The position numbers were made by a program, and so were the translations under genes. The notes beneath the pieces were generated by a model. The model saw only the letters and a program-made list of their open reading frames with translations, did no database searches and was not told where the DNA came from. A stretch of DNA of 64,000 nucleotides, taken from the NCBI GenBank assembly GCA_014338405.1, contig JTDE01000192.1, positions 240,486 through 304,485 on the forward strand. The letters are read 5' to 3'. Shown here piece by piece: positions 25,969 to 38,960 of this stretch. Every line of letters begins with the position of its first letter. Position 1 is the first letter of the stretch. The DNA is from Paragonimus skrjabini miyazakii (taxonomy: Eukaryota > Platyhelminthes > Trematoda > Plagiorchiida > Troglotrematidae).

Positions 25969-26361
25969 ATATCATCGCCACTGCCGGGACTTGAACCACG
26001 GACATTCAGTTCATGAGGCAACCGTGTTTACCACTGCGCCATTGACCTCACGTTAGGCACGACCGGATTATCGTATGTGAACGCTCAACCACCTTCGCTT
26101 GTGAGTAATGATCAGGTTGCACGATCGTCTCGAAATGGAGACACAGTAACTGTCCTGTTACCTCCAATCGATAACCCCGCGAATAGGACCTTCTGGACAG
26201 GTCGAAATCCCCGATCTCATTAAACCTGTTAGGCGATATTTTGGATGGTTGATGAATAGTCGGGGATTTGGTTAATTTCAATTTAAACATCACCCACAAT
26301 TGATCGTAGCTGTCGCATTCTCATAGAATATCCAGTCGGACCCTTTGGAAAAGAAGCACTA
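25930..26361 (-). repeat. Full SINE monomer (~432 nt), tRNA head plus ribozyme
   Basis: The unit runs on the minus strand from just after one predicted cleavage position (26,362) to the cleavage base of the intact ribozyme (25,930). Order: a start beginning TAGTGCTTC, an anonymous body of about 300 nt, the tRNA-like head (26,048-25,981), then the hammerhead. No protein is encoded; the minus-strand frames at 26,048-26,299 and 25,736-25,927 are chance frames in the repeat. Relatives lie at 6,025-6,310 and 9,305-9,425. Measured from cleavage site to cleavage site, the unit resembles monomers of Schistosoma Sm-alpha and animal retrozymes. Mobilisation by a LINE or PLE reverse transcriptase is inference. 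Confidence 0.75.
25981..26048 (-). promoter_or_regulatory. Internal RNA polymerase III promoter (tRNA-like)
   Basis: On the minus strand, box A TGGCGCAGTGGTAAAC (26,026-26,041) and box B GGTTCAAGTCC (25,987-25,997) are both close to consensus and about 30 nt apart, as in tRNA genes. The region does not fold into a full cloverleaf, so it is a promoter relic rather than a tRNA. It lies just upstream of the ribozyme, so a pol III transcript starting near here would include it. Confidence 0.78.
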
Positions 26362-26362
26362 G

Positions 26363-26425
26363 ACTCGAGATCAATTGTGAGCGATGTTCAAATTGAAATA
26401 AACCAAATCCTCGACCACTCATCAG
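26363..26425 (+). repeat. Inverted SINE fragment forming a hairpin
   Basis: Directly after CTCGAG (the stem III palindrome), the plus strand reads ATCAATTGTGAGCGATGTTCA and continues as the sense body of the SINE to about CTCATCAGTAAT. The same sequence occurs inverted at 26,258-26,302, so the two arms (about 45-50 bp, a few mismatches) can pair around a loop of about 66 bases. The junction falls in the CTCGAG palindrome. Confidence 0.65.
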
Positions 26426-29400
26426 TAATTTACTCAGTTGTCAAGTTATGTCAATAAGGAGAATCACGCCTGCAGTAGTAACATCATTCAAGCAAAACGT
26501 TAAGTCGAACAATTAATCAGAAAACTGAGCACAACTTCAACGACATGAGAACCATTAGAAAATTAACATCTGAACCACATTGATGAATCTACCCAAATTA
26601 CGTATGCATACAATCTTGTCTAAGACTAGCTATCAACCAATCCATTCATGATACATTTGTTCGGTGGTACCGTTCTAGGTTAAAAATGTGTTCACTAGTG
26701 TTGGTATATTGCTTGTATGCTGATTGGCTTACGAAGCAATATTGAAAATACTTCTTAGTTCAACCGGACAATCCACATAATTCCTCGTCATTGAAAGGTG
26801 ATATATTCAATCATTGTCCAAAGTTAAACATTTCTTTAGAACACCGTTTGAATCCAAATTTATCCGTCATTGCGAACAGTTTTATTGATTTACATAAATC
26901 TCAAAAGGCAGTAATCTCTCACGTGTTATAATACGTTCGATTTTCCATAATGCGATGTCAACGTTGCCATGTTAACCGTATTTTTCAGCTAAGCATACAT
27001 GAATTGCATAATCTTTCCAAAATTCAGTCAGGCAACGCTGCCGGAGAGAAGTTTGATGGATGACCGCTGTGTCCAACAATTAGGTTTTCATGAGCTAATG
27101 TTCAGCAAGCAACAGACATTTCCAAGTGAAGGCAACCCAAGTTAGCTCATTCAGAAGCGGTGGGTTTTTATTGTGACACGAGATTCTCAGATTATGGCTT
27201 GGTTACTGCATGGCTCAAATAGGGAAACTATTTTCAAGGAATGTTGTCGTTCTTGTTTCGGGCTTTATTGTCCCATTTGTTGGGGCCTCCCAAGCGAACA
27301 TCAAAATATGTTTCTTGAAACCGCAGTGTTTATGTCAAAGTTCGCTTACACATATATATTGTCTAGTACGCCGATCTTAATTGGTTCAACTGCTCACAGT
27401 CATTTCACCCCATTAATTTGTGATCCTTTAGATATGTTGGAGAGGTTTTATAAACAGGTTAACCGTTCGCCTACTGCTTTTGTTGAGTCGGCTCGCATTC
27501 ACTGTGGGTTAGGCAATCTGAGATTGTCGGTGAGTTAGTATGAGTACATTAACTAACCGGATGAACTTATATTTTTGAAAAACATTTTGTTTCACTCATC
27601 GTCACAGTCAGGCGTTTGGGCGTATGCGTTAATCTTGTATTTTCAATCGTAGTCAAATGTAACAAGATCAGAATTATAATTTATGGACATTCAGGAAGAC
27701 CATTTCACGTATCACTTTGCCGTGACGAGAAAGTCAAAGCAACCGTGTCCTGAGCTGCCATCAACAACCTGTTCTTTTTACAAAAACATCCATTTTGTGG
27801 GGAACTAACAGTGCTTAAATGAACGATAGCAATCAGGCGATGGCTGTGTTTCATTCTGATTGGTCCGTTCAGTAGTACTCTACGCGGTGGCTTAAAAGCG
27901 TGACGCATTGAAACAACTTGTTTTTATTGCCATATCTTTTAAACAAATTCGAGGTAGTATCTGCACATCGTTTTATTTGGTTGAAATCAAATGACCACAG
28001 TTCCACTTGCGGTAGTTTGCACATGACCTCTGAGTAACTGAATATTTTCAATCATGAAACCGCTCCCAATCAATTTCATTGCAATCATTATTGAGGAGTG
28101 AACGAAAACGACATTACAATTTTTCCTTACAATACCTCTCAAGGTAGATAAGTAAAATGCGGTACCAGCTGGTTCATATAGAGTAACAATATAGAACGAC
28201 TGGCTCTAAATGGGGATAATGTCCGAAACTAGAAAGTAGAACATCGTGATATGTAAAGCACGGTTTGGTAGATATGTGAAACCTTTTTCGAAATTGTATT
28301 GGATTGTACTGCGACGATCCACTTACTTTAGGTATGTGTCCAAATGTAGATTCCTACACTTCATAGGTAGACCTCAACGATAAAGATATTCGAAATTATA
28401 CAAGGTACAACTTATACCCGACCTCTGACCCAAATATAATCAACATTTCTCAGACTGTGTGCACAATCCTCTAACGGACAGTTCATTAACTATTGGTTGT
28501 ACACTTAATATGGCTGTTTAATTTCCCCCTGGTTTCTCATACATCAGTCACTGAACGTATTTTGAAAGTTACAACTGGGTCTTTATAAGTTAACACGGGC
28601 TTGTACTTCCCGCAAAAGATACACAAGTTTGATTGTTTACTACTTCAATTCTTTTCCTATTTCCATTGGCTTCGGCAGCTGTTTCCTGTTAAAAGTTCTA
28701 GTATTTATTGACTTCGCTTATTCGCTGATGTGAAAGCCTTCAAAATATTACACTGATGGAATGCAGATCACCCGATGGAATACCTCAGTTTTTTTCTAGT
28801 GGGCACGTTACTATTGTTTGGTCGCATGCCACTTTTCATTCTCACATTTTCCCTTCTGTTTATACCACTGAACAACAGATTTCTATCGACATATGTTGAT
28901 GAAACTGCCAGCAAATTTTTGCATCCTCGGTTGTCTTTTAAGTTTTGTCGAATGTGCTCAACTTCCACTTTTCCTTCATTCGTTCTCAAATAACTTGGTA
29001 TGTATTTACCATTCAACTACTGGCAGATGTTGCCTCAACAAAGTACAGATGCCAATTTATTCTGGAATGGTATTCGGTCATCTCACATAGCAACCATTTC
29101 CAATAACATGGGATTGTCAACGTGATATGCCTTGCGCCTTGGGTGCAAAAATCTGAACCTTACCGTCCAATGTAGCCTGTTTATTTCTACCTTGTTCGTA
29201 TATAGTGGTCATACTACTCCTCCCTAATTCTGCATGTGATCCACAGAAAATATGACACACATTTTGTAAGATCATTTCAGCCTGCATGAAAACATATTGG
29301 TGATTCATGAAAAACACTTTACTACTTCTGAAGTATTTCGGAAGAATCTCTTGTAACGCTTTTCGAACATTTTATTCTCCATTAACTCAGTTCACATTCA

Positions 29401-30725
29401 TCTTTTCATCACTTCCATTATACAATTAAACAGATAACTGTCCGCCTTCTAAACATTGATAATCATTTCAATTCACTTTTCACGGTTACAATATAGATGG
29501 CTTGTTTTAAAGCAGTTACCAGGAAAACAACTTACGAAAGGTACGTGATATTGGCGAATACCCTTGTTGTAGTAATGGTTCATCTATACACCGCAATCAA
29601 CCCTCGGAAAGGTGTGATTTTACTCGAGTTAATTTGATCTCGGTTAATTAAAAACATGCGTGCAAAACGTTGTAAAAATGAATGGCGCGACAATAAATTC
29701 CAACGAGTATTCTATCAAGCCGTATCTTGTAAACAGTTGTTCTCAGCGACCACCAATGAAATGGTGGACAGGTGTTTCAACCTGACTGGGTCTCGTCAGT
29801 ACCAGCCATACCTGATCACAAATATCGATTACATACACATCTTGTGATAAATCAATTTGAAAGTTCTCGTCGCAACCTTAATGGGAAGTCGCTATTGTAG
29901 TTACATATTGTTGTTTTAACTGATTTATCACTGCTGTTACTCGGTTGGAATGAAAACATCACTGTCGATTTTTAATCCACAAAACTTCCCCATTCGTAAT
30001 CCCTTTTTGATACTTGGACTGGTGTTCTCTGAACAATTTATTGAACATGTTTGCAGTAGGGTGTAGCTTACGTCCCGGTAACTAAAGTTGTATTTCTCAG
30101 CTTTACCTGGTCGTTTTGATTCAAATCATCAACGTAAATACATATCATGGGCTACAGATAGACAAATATATCTAACTATCAAGCAAATGAACTAGCTGCT
30201 CAGCAGAAATGACCCCCGAAGTATTTGGAAGGTAAGCACAACGTATGTGCTTAGATACACTGTCCCATAACGCATTGCATAAGCTTCTATCAAATGCATG
30301 CATGAAATGCTCATTTTCAGGCAGTCCACATGGTGAAACAGATACCGTGCGGATCAATGAATAACCGATGGCTACATACGGATTGCAAGTAGTACTCTGT
30401 GAGCAATTTCATGTAAGGAACGGAATCAATCTCAAGCAATTACTTTCAATTACTGTTAATAAATGTTATGCAAGGTTTAAACGTCTTACCACACCAGTTC
30501 AGATGGTAACTGTGTCTATTGTGAACGATGAAACACAACTTGAAAGCTAGGTAAATCTACTAAGAAAGGCCTGTGGATTCTGATCGATTTTTTTCTCCAT
30601 ATTGCTAATTATTTTCGCCCGTGTTTGTAGCATTTTATTGACTAGCGCTTCGCGAAATAGGCACCCTTGAAGTCATTACATTCAAACAGTCAGGTGCTCG
30701 AAAACTTGTTTGATTACAAAACAAG
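26426..30725. other. Stretch without recognisable genes
   Basis: Nothing recognised. 27,173-27,538 (121 codons, plus) is the longest frame and has no motif I know. 28,768-29,016 is open on both strands, which argues for chance. Confidence 0.5.
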
Positions 30726-31990
30726 TTGGTAAACAACGTAAAATATTTTTTCGATTTTGTTGAGAAACTCGAACATGTGACATTATGTAATGATGAAACC
30801 TTTCTTAGTTTTGATATTACCTCTCTTTACACCAGTGTATCAGTAAAACTTAGCATTTGTGTTGTTAAAAAGTTATTAGAAAGTGAAGACTCTCTGGATG
30901 CACGTACTAATTTATCACCTTCAGAAATTGTATCTGGTCTTGAACTTTGTCTGTACTCAACCTTGTTCGCAATCAACAAAACACTTTTACAAGCAAACCG
31001 ATGATGTAGCTATGGGTTCCCCCGCTGCATCTGCAGTAGCTAACCTTTTTCTCAGATATCCGGAAGCACAGATAATGAATGAGATTACCAACCATCCTCG
31101 AACTTGTTAGCGGTATGTAGATGACACATTCGTAATCATGAATCGGAGTGCTCGCGACCAATTCCTACGGTTTCTTAACTCAAAACACAACGGCATTGTA
31201 TTCACATTCGAAACTGAAACTGATGAACGTTCACTTAGTTTTCTAGACTGTCTAGTGAAAGTTGATGTGCACCAGAGAGTCCAGGTATCTGTGTACTGAA
31301 AATTAATTCATTCTGGTCAGTCTCTCAACGTCAACTCACCACATCCAACCAGCATGAAGAGAACAGTCATTGAATCACTCGTCAGTAGAGCTAAGCATAT
31401 CTGCACCACTGAACGTTCCGGAACAATAGACATTCTCCGCATCAAAGAAATGCTAGCCGCCAATCAGTATCCAAACGCATTTGTTGAGAACAAAATTAAG
31501 CGCATGTCAACCAAGGAGGTAACCAAAACGACCAGAACTTTCAAGTCTGGTTTGCAAATACCGTTTTGTGATACGCAATTTCCTCCTAAGGACGCATGTC
31601 GGCTTCAAAAGCTAGAGAAGGATTTGGCCATCGCACTACCTGCACTGTCAGAGACTCACAACCTAGGTTTCGATCAAGCTCGAGTGATTCATCAGGGTCT
31701 GCCTTCCCTTGGGGAGCGTTGCTACGCTGAGGCTCTCACTATTAACACAAAACACGTTTTTATTAATCGCGTGGATGGACAAACAGCACCAGACACAGAC
31801 GGATCTTATTTACATCAGTCTTACCTCCACCTAATGGGCCAACGAATCGACCAACCAATTTATTTGCAGCGCAGATTGACCTAATCACGGCAAGTCCCAC
31901 GTGACGTCTGCTCCTTTGTTACTGTGATTTCGATTACAATACTCCTGAAGTAGGCCACCCGAAGTGGTTGAAACGTAGATTATTACAACG
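30726..31990 (+). pseudogene. Penelope-like element, RT plus endonuclease remnant
   Basis: A PLE on the plus strand that starts inside the reverse transcriptase. Motif A is FDITSLYTSVSV (about 30,808-30,843), motif B TDDVAMGSPAASAVANLFL (about 30,998-31,054) and motif C YVDDTFVIM (31,114-31,140), so the catalytic aspartates are kept. A frameshift lies around 30,970-30,990. In-frame stops are at 31,108-31,110 and 31,297-31,299. The rest stays open to 31,884. The C-terminal segment (HNLGFDQARVIHQG, then AEALTI, then INRVDG) matches what follows the GIY-YIG core in PLEs, but the YIG half is missing, apparently deleted between FKSGLQIPF and the HNL block. The upstream part of RT is also missing. 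Non-functional. Confidence 0.85.
31944..31976 (+). other. PLE 3' hairpin motif, hammerhead-like
   Basis: About 60 nt after the end of the PLE frame comes CCTGAAGT, a hairpin (GGCCAC-CCGAA-GTGGTT, with two G-T pairs), then GAAACGT. The layout CTGANGA, stem II, GAAA is that of a hammerhead, but the last core A is T here and no stem I partner is evident. PLEs are known to carry hammerhead motifs in their terminal repeats. I read this as a decayed or derived form. Confidence 0.5.
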
Positions 31991-34900
31991 TACTCATGGC
32001 TTTTCATTTTTCTTAATCATTTTCTCAAGCACTCACATTCCTTGAAATAATGGCAGCATATCATGCCATAGTAGTAGACCACGTTCTCACAATTCAAGTT
32101 TCGTGTGTTGTTTTCTGCCTTTTAACGCTTTTCCAATCACGTATAGTCTGCTACGGACTGCTGGCACTTCGTTGGATAGATTTGTTAAATAGAATGGATC
32201 TAACAATGAAAAACTGTCGAACAAGCAATCCCTGGAAGCGGTAAGTCCGCCATCATCCGATTTAGGAACCCATGAAACGAACTTAAAAATGTCACATATG
32301 AAGTCAGTTATTCAAACAATTTTCTGTTAGTTGGGATCCAACAACCGATTCAAGGGAGTGACTGCCTCCACCAGTACTCTCAACCAATCCGCAGTGAAAG
32401 TGTGATTATCTTAGTTTCTAGTTTGAATCTCTAGCTCACATGATGGAACCCTTGTCGTGACGGTGTTATTATCCCGCCATTGGTTTCACTCCAGCCAAAG
32501 TCTAGTTTTTCTACACGTTTGTTTGTGGTAAGGTTTATCAAATGCTCTTTCTTTAACAGTTATTCCCCAAAGGCGTACGTTATCCTACCGCCGTTGACTA
32601 CATATCACCACTGTCTTTATGGATCAAACGCCCATGTGAATGTATCCGTAACCAAAATTGGTGTTGTGAAAGGATAGGAAAAAATTCAACAATTACTCTG
32701 GTTGGCCTAGCTAGTTCAAACGAACGTTTGGTTTACCCAAAGTTGACCCAGCAAGCTTTCGGCAAATAACTACGTTCATCTCGTCTAGAGTGTAAAGACA
32801 CAGATCACAATGACCAGATATGTGCAAATCAATTGGTTTCTGAAACGACCTGCATGTTCAACAATCCATGAGATGCATGGCAAATTCGAGTTACAGCACG
32901 AGCCTCTAGATAGCAAGCGTCGCCTTCCATAGGCATCCATTGGCTGGTGTCTAGGGAATCGCAATTCTTCTCTCAGTTATCGTGCATTTAGAATATTTGA
33001 ATTTGACTAAACAAACTTGTTTCACAAATAGTAAAAGTCGGTGAGCATGATTTAACAAATGCACATAACAACATCTTTCTCCAACGTTGCCCATAATAGC
33101 TAATCGCCCGGCTTCTTAATCAGAGATGTGGTGTTAGTAGTGAGTAGATTCTTCTCCTGTGCGGTGAACTGAACGAAAACCACTAAACGATATCTGTTGT
33201 GAACAAGGATTCTCATAATTTCCATTGGGATAACATCAGTTATTGAGTACTAATCATTTACTCACACTCCGAAAATGTTACAGTACGGAGGCAGATAAAG
33301 TCAGCACAGCAGTAGCTTTCAGCGAATTTCTTTGCCCAAACTGTTGGTGCTTCCCATTATGTTGAGTTGGTCGGAATATGCTGCTGGATACGTATTAGGT
33401 TTTTAATCTTCCGTGGTTGTTCTTCAAACCAGAGTTATCACTGCTTTGATAAGCCTTCCAAATGCTGCATTTTCTTCAGATGCCCACCACTGTTTTTAAT
33501 TGAAACCATATTAGGATTCGCATGCAGAGATCAGCAAGAAATTACTTCCCTTTCCATAAGATCCTGAGACTTCTCTGCGCCATTCGCTTTGCTCTGTCTA
33601 ACAGTTGAGGTCGTGGATTTCCTCGCTTACATGCTGAGTTGACACAATTTTATTCACAGCATTCTCAGAGTAAAGTAAGGACATCTTCCCTTGTTATGGT
33701 TCAGTTCTCGCCTTACGAAATCGTTTCGATTGGCCAAGCTTTTAGCCTGATGGTAATCCCCTGGTCTAAATGATAACACGTGGAATTGTTTAATTTGGAA
33801 GATATTCAGTGTCATTTACAAAAATTGCAAGAGCTTTCCGTACACAACTAAACCTTCAGATGTGTTTGGTGAAAATTGTTAATTTTTTCTTGACTCAATT
33901 TTTTCAGTAGAATTGGTTTCTGTGGTGAAATTTATATAAACACTTTCGGCTAGTGTGTCGGTACTTGGCTGTTGTGCACCAGATGTTGTCTCAATAGATG
34001 GACATATCACAGGTAACACATGAGTAACGGTAGAGGGAAGGCTGTGTGGATAGCAAACCCTCCAGCAGTTGGACACGTGCATATATCAAACTTACGAATG
34101 AAACATGCGCACCGCATTGCGTATACCGACGAAAGGGATGCAAATGTAGGAGGTCTTTGCAAGTGCGAATAGATTTCTTACATATTTTTCTCATATCTTA
34201 CTTGATTGACAACTGAACACACAAAAAACGAACGCTGGTAGATGCGAGCAGTTCGCATTGGCTGATCAGATCAAGCTTCTCTGGCAAATCTAAGAACTAG
34301 CAATTCACACGATGACACTGTAGAGTCAAGCAGAATGCAGACCCAAAAGCAGTAAACTTGATGGGGTCCCCAAACTGTTAGCATATGTTTACCTGACTTT
34401 CAAAGGGGATATTTTGTCGGTGCGGATAACCCGACTAACCGCCTCTTCGTTGAAACGGACTGGCGGTGCTACGGAATTGATGATCACCAATCAGACTTGC
34501 AGGTTTTATAAGCATACAATCGGATATCTGCTTATTGGCGCCAAATTACACTGTGGATATCAATTCTTGTATGACTGTGGAGACTGTCGCACAGGCAGAA
34601 GCGATAAATCATTGACCTCAATAAAGAATGAGCATGCACTTAAGTGGGCTCACAAAAAGGTCTCACAACCGGACATTGTAGTTACAGAGCAACCTGGCCA
34701 TTTAGTTTCGTCGATCGGGAGACATCTTGTTAGCTTGCAATAACGTGAACTTGATTTGAAACTTCGTCATCACAGTTCGTCGTCACAACCAACGATTCCC
34801 AAAATTTGCTGAAATCTTTACGTGGATGTCAAACTGAAAGTTTTCCGTGTAACTGGTTACTTAGTAATGAAAAGCCAATAAAAATTGCCAATAGCTACCA

Positions 34901-37018
34901 CTGCTCCTTACCTAATCGTTCCGTTCAAATTACGTATTCATCAAAACGTCGACGTAATACGGGTTTCTATGCCAGAATTTGCTCACAACACTACATAGGG
35001 TGCATATTAAACAAAGGCGTAACTGCAAACAAAATAATTTTCAAGTACCGAATGGATACATGTTGTACTTGTGAATATATAACGCTCAAGTTTTCATCAA
35101 CATTTCCCGATAACGTCCATGTTTTTTGTTTATCACTTTCCGTAATCTAAATAGGCACGCTGTCATGCTGTTTTTCCTTATATGCACTATTAAGACTGCA
35201 TGCTTTGATCTAACCAGCAAGTTTGATAAACACTTTCTTAGCGTACCGGGTAAACGATAAATCAAAAAACGTAGCTCATAAATTATTCGAGTAAACACAG
35301 TGGAATTTTGTGTAAAGCAAAACGAATTCAGTTCAATAAAATTAAACCATAAATTATGTGGCGCTTCACCAAACTGTCTGCCAAAATAAAACCTCTTCCA
35401 ATTGAGCCTTTGGTGTTTAGGCTTAGTTTGTATTTGAAAATTGGCATATATTGACTTACAAAAATGTATTCCTGATAGATATAGTTCCTAGCCATTAATC
35501 ACTTCGGTATGCCAAATTGAAACAGAATTATAGTCGACTTCAAATTTTTTTTACGAAATTTTTCATATTTCATATAAAATCATCACGAAGATTAGAACAT
35601 AAAATTTTTGGGTATGGACAATATTACTGCTCAACAACAAATCCTGGAGAAGAGAGTTTTAAAACTTGCATGGGTCAGCAATATGTGCAGAAAAAATGAT
35701 GGCATTCAACGGCAACCATTGAAAATATCATGTTCTTTTGACGGTGATAATCCCAACTGAAGAGACATCACCATGTATGAGATCACAGCCTCAAAAGCCT
35801 CGCGTAGCACGTTGTGACTAGTATCTCGACAACGTCGGTCGCGAAGTCACATGTTCTGACATTCCCCAATGAGTCTTAATAAATCACAGGAAATTGGCAG
35901 ACGCTGAGAAAATACCCGAAATTTAAATCTATCAGTCCTTTTTCCTGCTGACTTGACGAGCAATGTGTTCGTCGTGTTAACCAGTTTAGGACTTGTGAAT
36001 ATTTCTTCTATTCTTTCAACTCCTACTTACGCTGCGAGCACCAAAATTGTAAGACGTTTTTATCTCTAATTAAGTGAAACAATGGTGAATAGTTGATTGC
36101 CCTACGTTTTCAGCAAACCATTATGATTACACTTGCTTCATTAAACGTATCATGCAAAAAACGCTAAAAACGTAAAATGACTATTCAAATGTGACCGCTG
36201 ATAAATTACGAAATAATCGTTATTTATTCAGAATTCACCGCCTATTGTCTACGGTGTCATGTTGATTCATAGGTCAAGGAGAGCCTGTGGGTGAAAACGT
36301 TAGAAAACCTGAGCAACTTGCCTAGTAATAAACAGACAAACATTGGAAAATCTGGCTTTGATCGGCCCAGGTGTTAGCCTCTCGTTAGGTTATTTTGAAT
36401 GCAATGAGTTGTATTTTTACGATACGCTGAAACAACGGTGCTTACTTGCTAGATTCTAAATGGTACACCTCAATAAACAATGATTGGCGAATTTTTACTT
36501 TCCCTGTCGACTATTTATTCCGTTATATATTAGTACAAATACCAATACATGACGATTCACAGATTGGCTGTTTGTATTCAGGTTTCGAATGAATATAGGT
36601 ATAGTGAGAAACTTGACATGCCAGAATGATGCTGAAAATCTACCTCCAACAAGCAGGCAAAAAAGACGGTTAATTTGTTTCCCTTCAATATTTTAAAAAC
36701 CTTTAGCAATAGAGGCGTTCCATCTCGCGTAATATTTTGCAACAATCCTGAGGACGTTCAATAATCTGTCAAAATCCTGTCAAAACGGGTCGCGACGTCA
36801 GTGAAATGACTAGTGAACCGTAACATCATCAGCTGGCACTAAAGGACACCTATTCCTGAAGAGAGGTATATGGACAATTAATTGAAGGTAACTTTGTGGT
36901 CGTGGATTAAAGCGCACGTGGTTGAATTCTGAAAGCAAAGTTTGCAACTAAAATCTTCCGTGGCAGTATCAATCTCTTTCCAACAAACGTATAAAAGTGA
37001 ACACATTATATTACCCTA
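31991..37018. other. Stretch without recognisable genes
   Basis: Nothing firmly recognised. One plus-strand frame is open for 140 codons from 34,324 to 34,743, with no upstream ATG used before a TTG at 34,414. It has several Cys and His (CRFYKH, LHCGYQFLYDCGDC) but no arrangement I can assign. 34,806-35,150 (114 codons) follows it in another register. Both could be chance frames. Confidence 0.45.
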
Positions 37019-37032
37019 CATATATATATATA
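37019..37032. repeat. (TA)n microsatellite
   Basis: An uninterrupted TA run, seen directly. Confidence 0.75.
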
Positions 37033-38647
37033 GTTGAAGCCTCTCTAAAACAGTAGTGGAATTATTAGGTTTTCGAAAAGCTATGGTCACGGTATCACAG
37101 TATCGAGGTTATTTTAACGAAAACCTGAAAAGTTAATAGAAGTACAACCAATGCCCGGATTAGCAAACCAGGATGTCAGAAAGATCAGACAAATGCCTCA
37201 AACATTACACTTTAACGTTTGCTCCTTGAATTTGTTCCTTTCATCTTTCAATAAGCGTTTATGAGTTAATTAGAAAAAACAAAGTTAACCTAATGCACTC
37301 AAACATTTTTAGACTTTAGCCAATGTTACCAGTTGTCATCGGTTTCCAAATTATTTTTCTTCAATATTCAAATAACTCGCTTTATTTTTCTGGACCTGTC
37401 ATCTTTTGTTTGCGTTTTTTCTCATTTGGATGAAGGAAACTAATCGTGGCAACACATGTTCCATCGGCGATTATGATGATGATGATTATACATTCAGAGA
37501 CAGCAATAGTGTTCAAGCAATAACAAACGGATTGATTTAAAATGTACAGGTTTCTCAGGTACCGTATCTGATAGTTCAAAGTAAACAAAAATACATATCA
37601 CTTAGGACGCAGCTGCGCAAACTTGACTTTGGTTCTAGTAGATTTGAAATGATTTGATGAAGCGACTATGCCCCCAGCGATCATTTCGTTTTCGTGTAAA
37701 ATTGAAGGTTTCACCTACTTTGTGGAAAGCCCACTTGGAAATGCCCAGGCATTTCTTGGACTATCACTAATACCCCATAGTACTTTGCTGGCCAATCTTG
37801 TTTGTGGACTAAAACAGAAATTGTCTTCGGATGACCTTCAGTAGTTACGATTAGTGACCCAGTCATGTTAATAAAAGCTACATGAATTAACGATGCGCCC
37901 ATTGATGTCTGAGATCAAAAGGTAGATCCGGGAAACATTAGAGAGACAATGAATGATTTCCATTTTTGGTAACATATTTCAAGTTACGAACGCTGAAAGA
38001 TAGAACGTGTTACCTAATCGCATGTGTACAGTTCTATTAGTGTTCAGGGAGAGCGAAAAATATGTTAAACATGAACCGGATGACCAGGATAGGAAGCCCA
38101 ATGATTAGATTAGTTTCTCGTTTATGTAACGTACTGATGACTCTATACACCAACCCTCTTCTTCTTGCCCAAATGTTAAGAGCATAACGTAATTTTGGAT
38201 GAGAGATTACTTTTAGCGGTAGAAAAGGCACTTGTTTCCTGATAACATGTGCACTGGAATTTTGATTCTCAATTCCCATCACCTTGTTCAAATATTTAGC
38301 CAGATTAACAAGTACACTGTAAGGAATAAAGTATCATAGCTTTCCAGATGGTGTCAAATACTTTTCGTTTGAGAACGCTGTACGTGATAGGGAAAAATAA
38401 GGGAAATTTTGTTTCACTGCCGCGATTTCGTCGAAGATCTACGTATTAAATACAAAAAGATGAATGAAACGAGTGCACGTTACAAAAAATATCGTGAGAA
38501 TTTCATCAAATTTCTTCCATGTTTTATGATGCGTAAGTAACATTACATAAAATGTAATCTACAGAGACATTTTGACCGACCATACACGGACGCATTAATA
38601 TGGGTGAACGTAGAACACGGATGAGTGATTTGGTTTCAAAGGTGATA
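37033..38647. other. Stretch without recognisable genes
   Basis: Only a short (GAT)n run at about 37,473-37,487 stands out; it explains the isoleucine run in the minus-strand frame at 37,382-37,588, which is not a gene. Confidence 0.55.
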
Positions 38648-38960
38648 CTGTTGTTATCGCAAAAGACGCTTGACCTGAAAATTCGTTGATTGCGCAAACT
38701 CCCTTATATATCACGTCAAAAATCGAACCACAAACTCGTACACTCATTTGCACGTCAGACATACATTTACATACATCATTGTCATTCGCCTTGGTGGAAC
38801 TTCTGCCGTAGTGCGTACACACTATTCTGATAGTCTCTTCTTGTCCGTCGTCTTCATGGTGTTCGGAGCTTCCTCTTGTGTTCCTGAATGTCGCCTGTGG
38901 ATATAATGCTACTTATGAGTAGTACACTACTCACAACGAAACTGCCTGTCATACAACAAT
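38648..38960 (-). repeat. Inverted duplication, copy A, with open frames
   Basis: On the minus strand this matches 42,581-42,873 (plus) at roughly 85% by eye. Two overlapping frames run through both copies. Frame 1 begins MTGSFVVSSVLLISSIIS, a signal-peptide-like hydrophobic start, continues into a basic stretch and ends FHQGE; here a TGA interrupts it where copy B has GGA. Frame 2 (38,595-38,822 and upstream) begins around DDGQEET and includes STKANDNDV, CMSDVQMSVRV and YKGVCAI. Copy A has 18 extra bases, in frame, inside the hydrophobic part. I do not recognise either product. Differences change amino acids more often than not in both frames, so selection is not evident. Confidence 0.6.

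Noticed and set aside
34324..34743. 140-codon open frame as a candidate gene
   Set aside because: No recognisable domain or start signal, and its length is near the chance maximum for a window of this size and composition.
22280..35880. Shared 15-mer CCAATGAGTCTTAAT at 22,287 and 35,867
   Set aside because: The flanks do not align, and one or two shared 15-mers are expected by chance in 64 kb.
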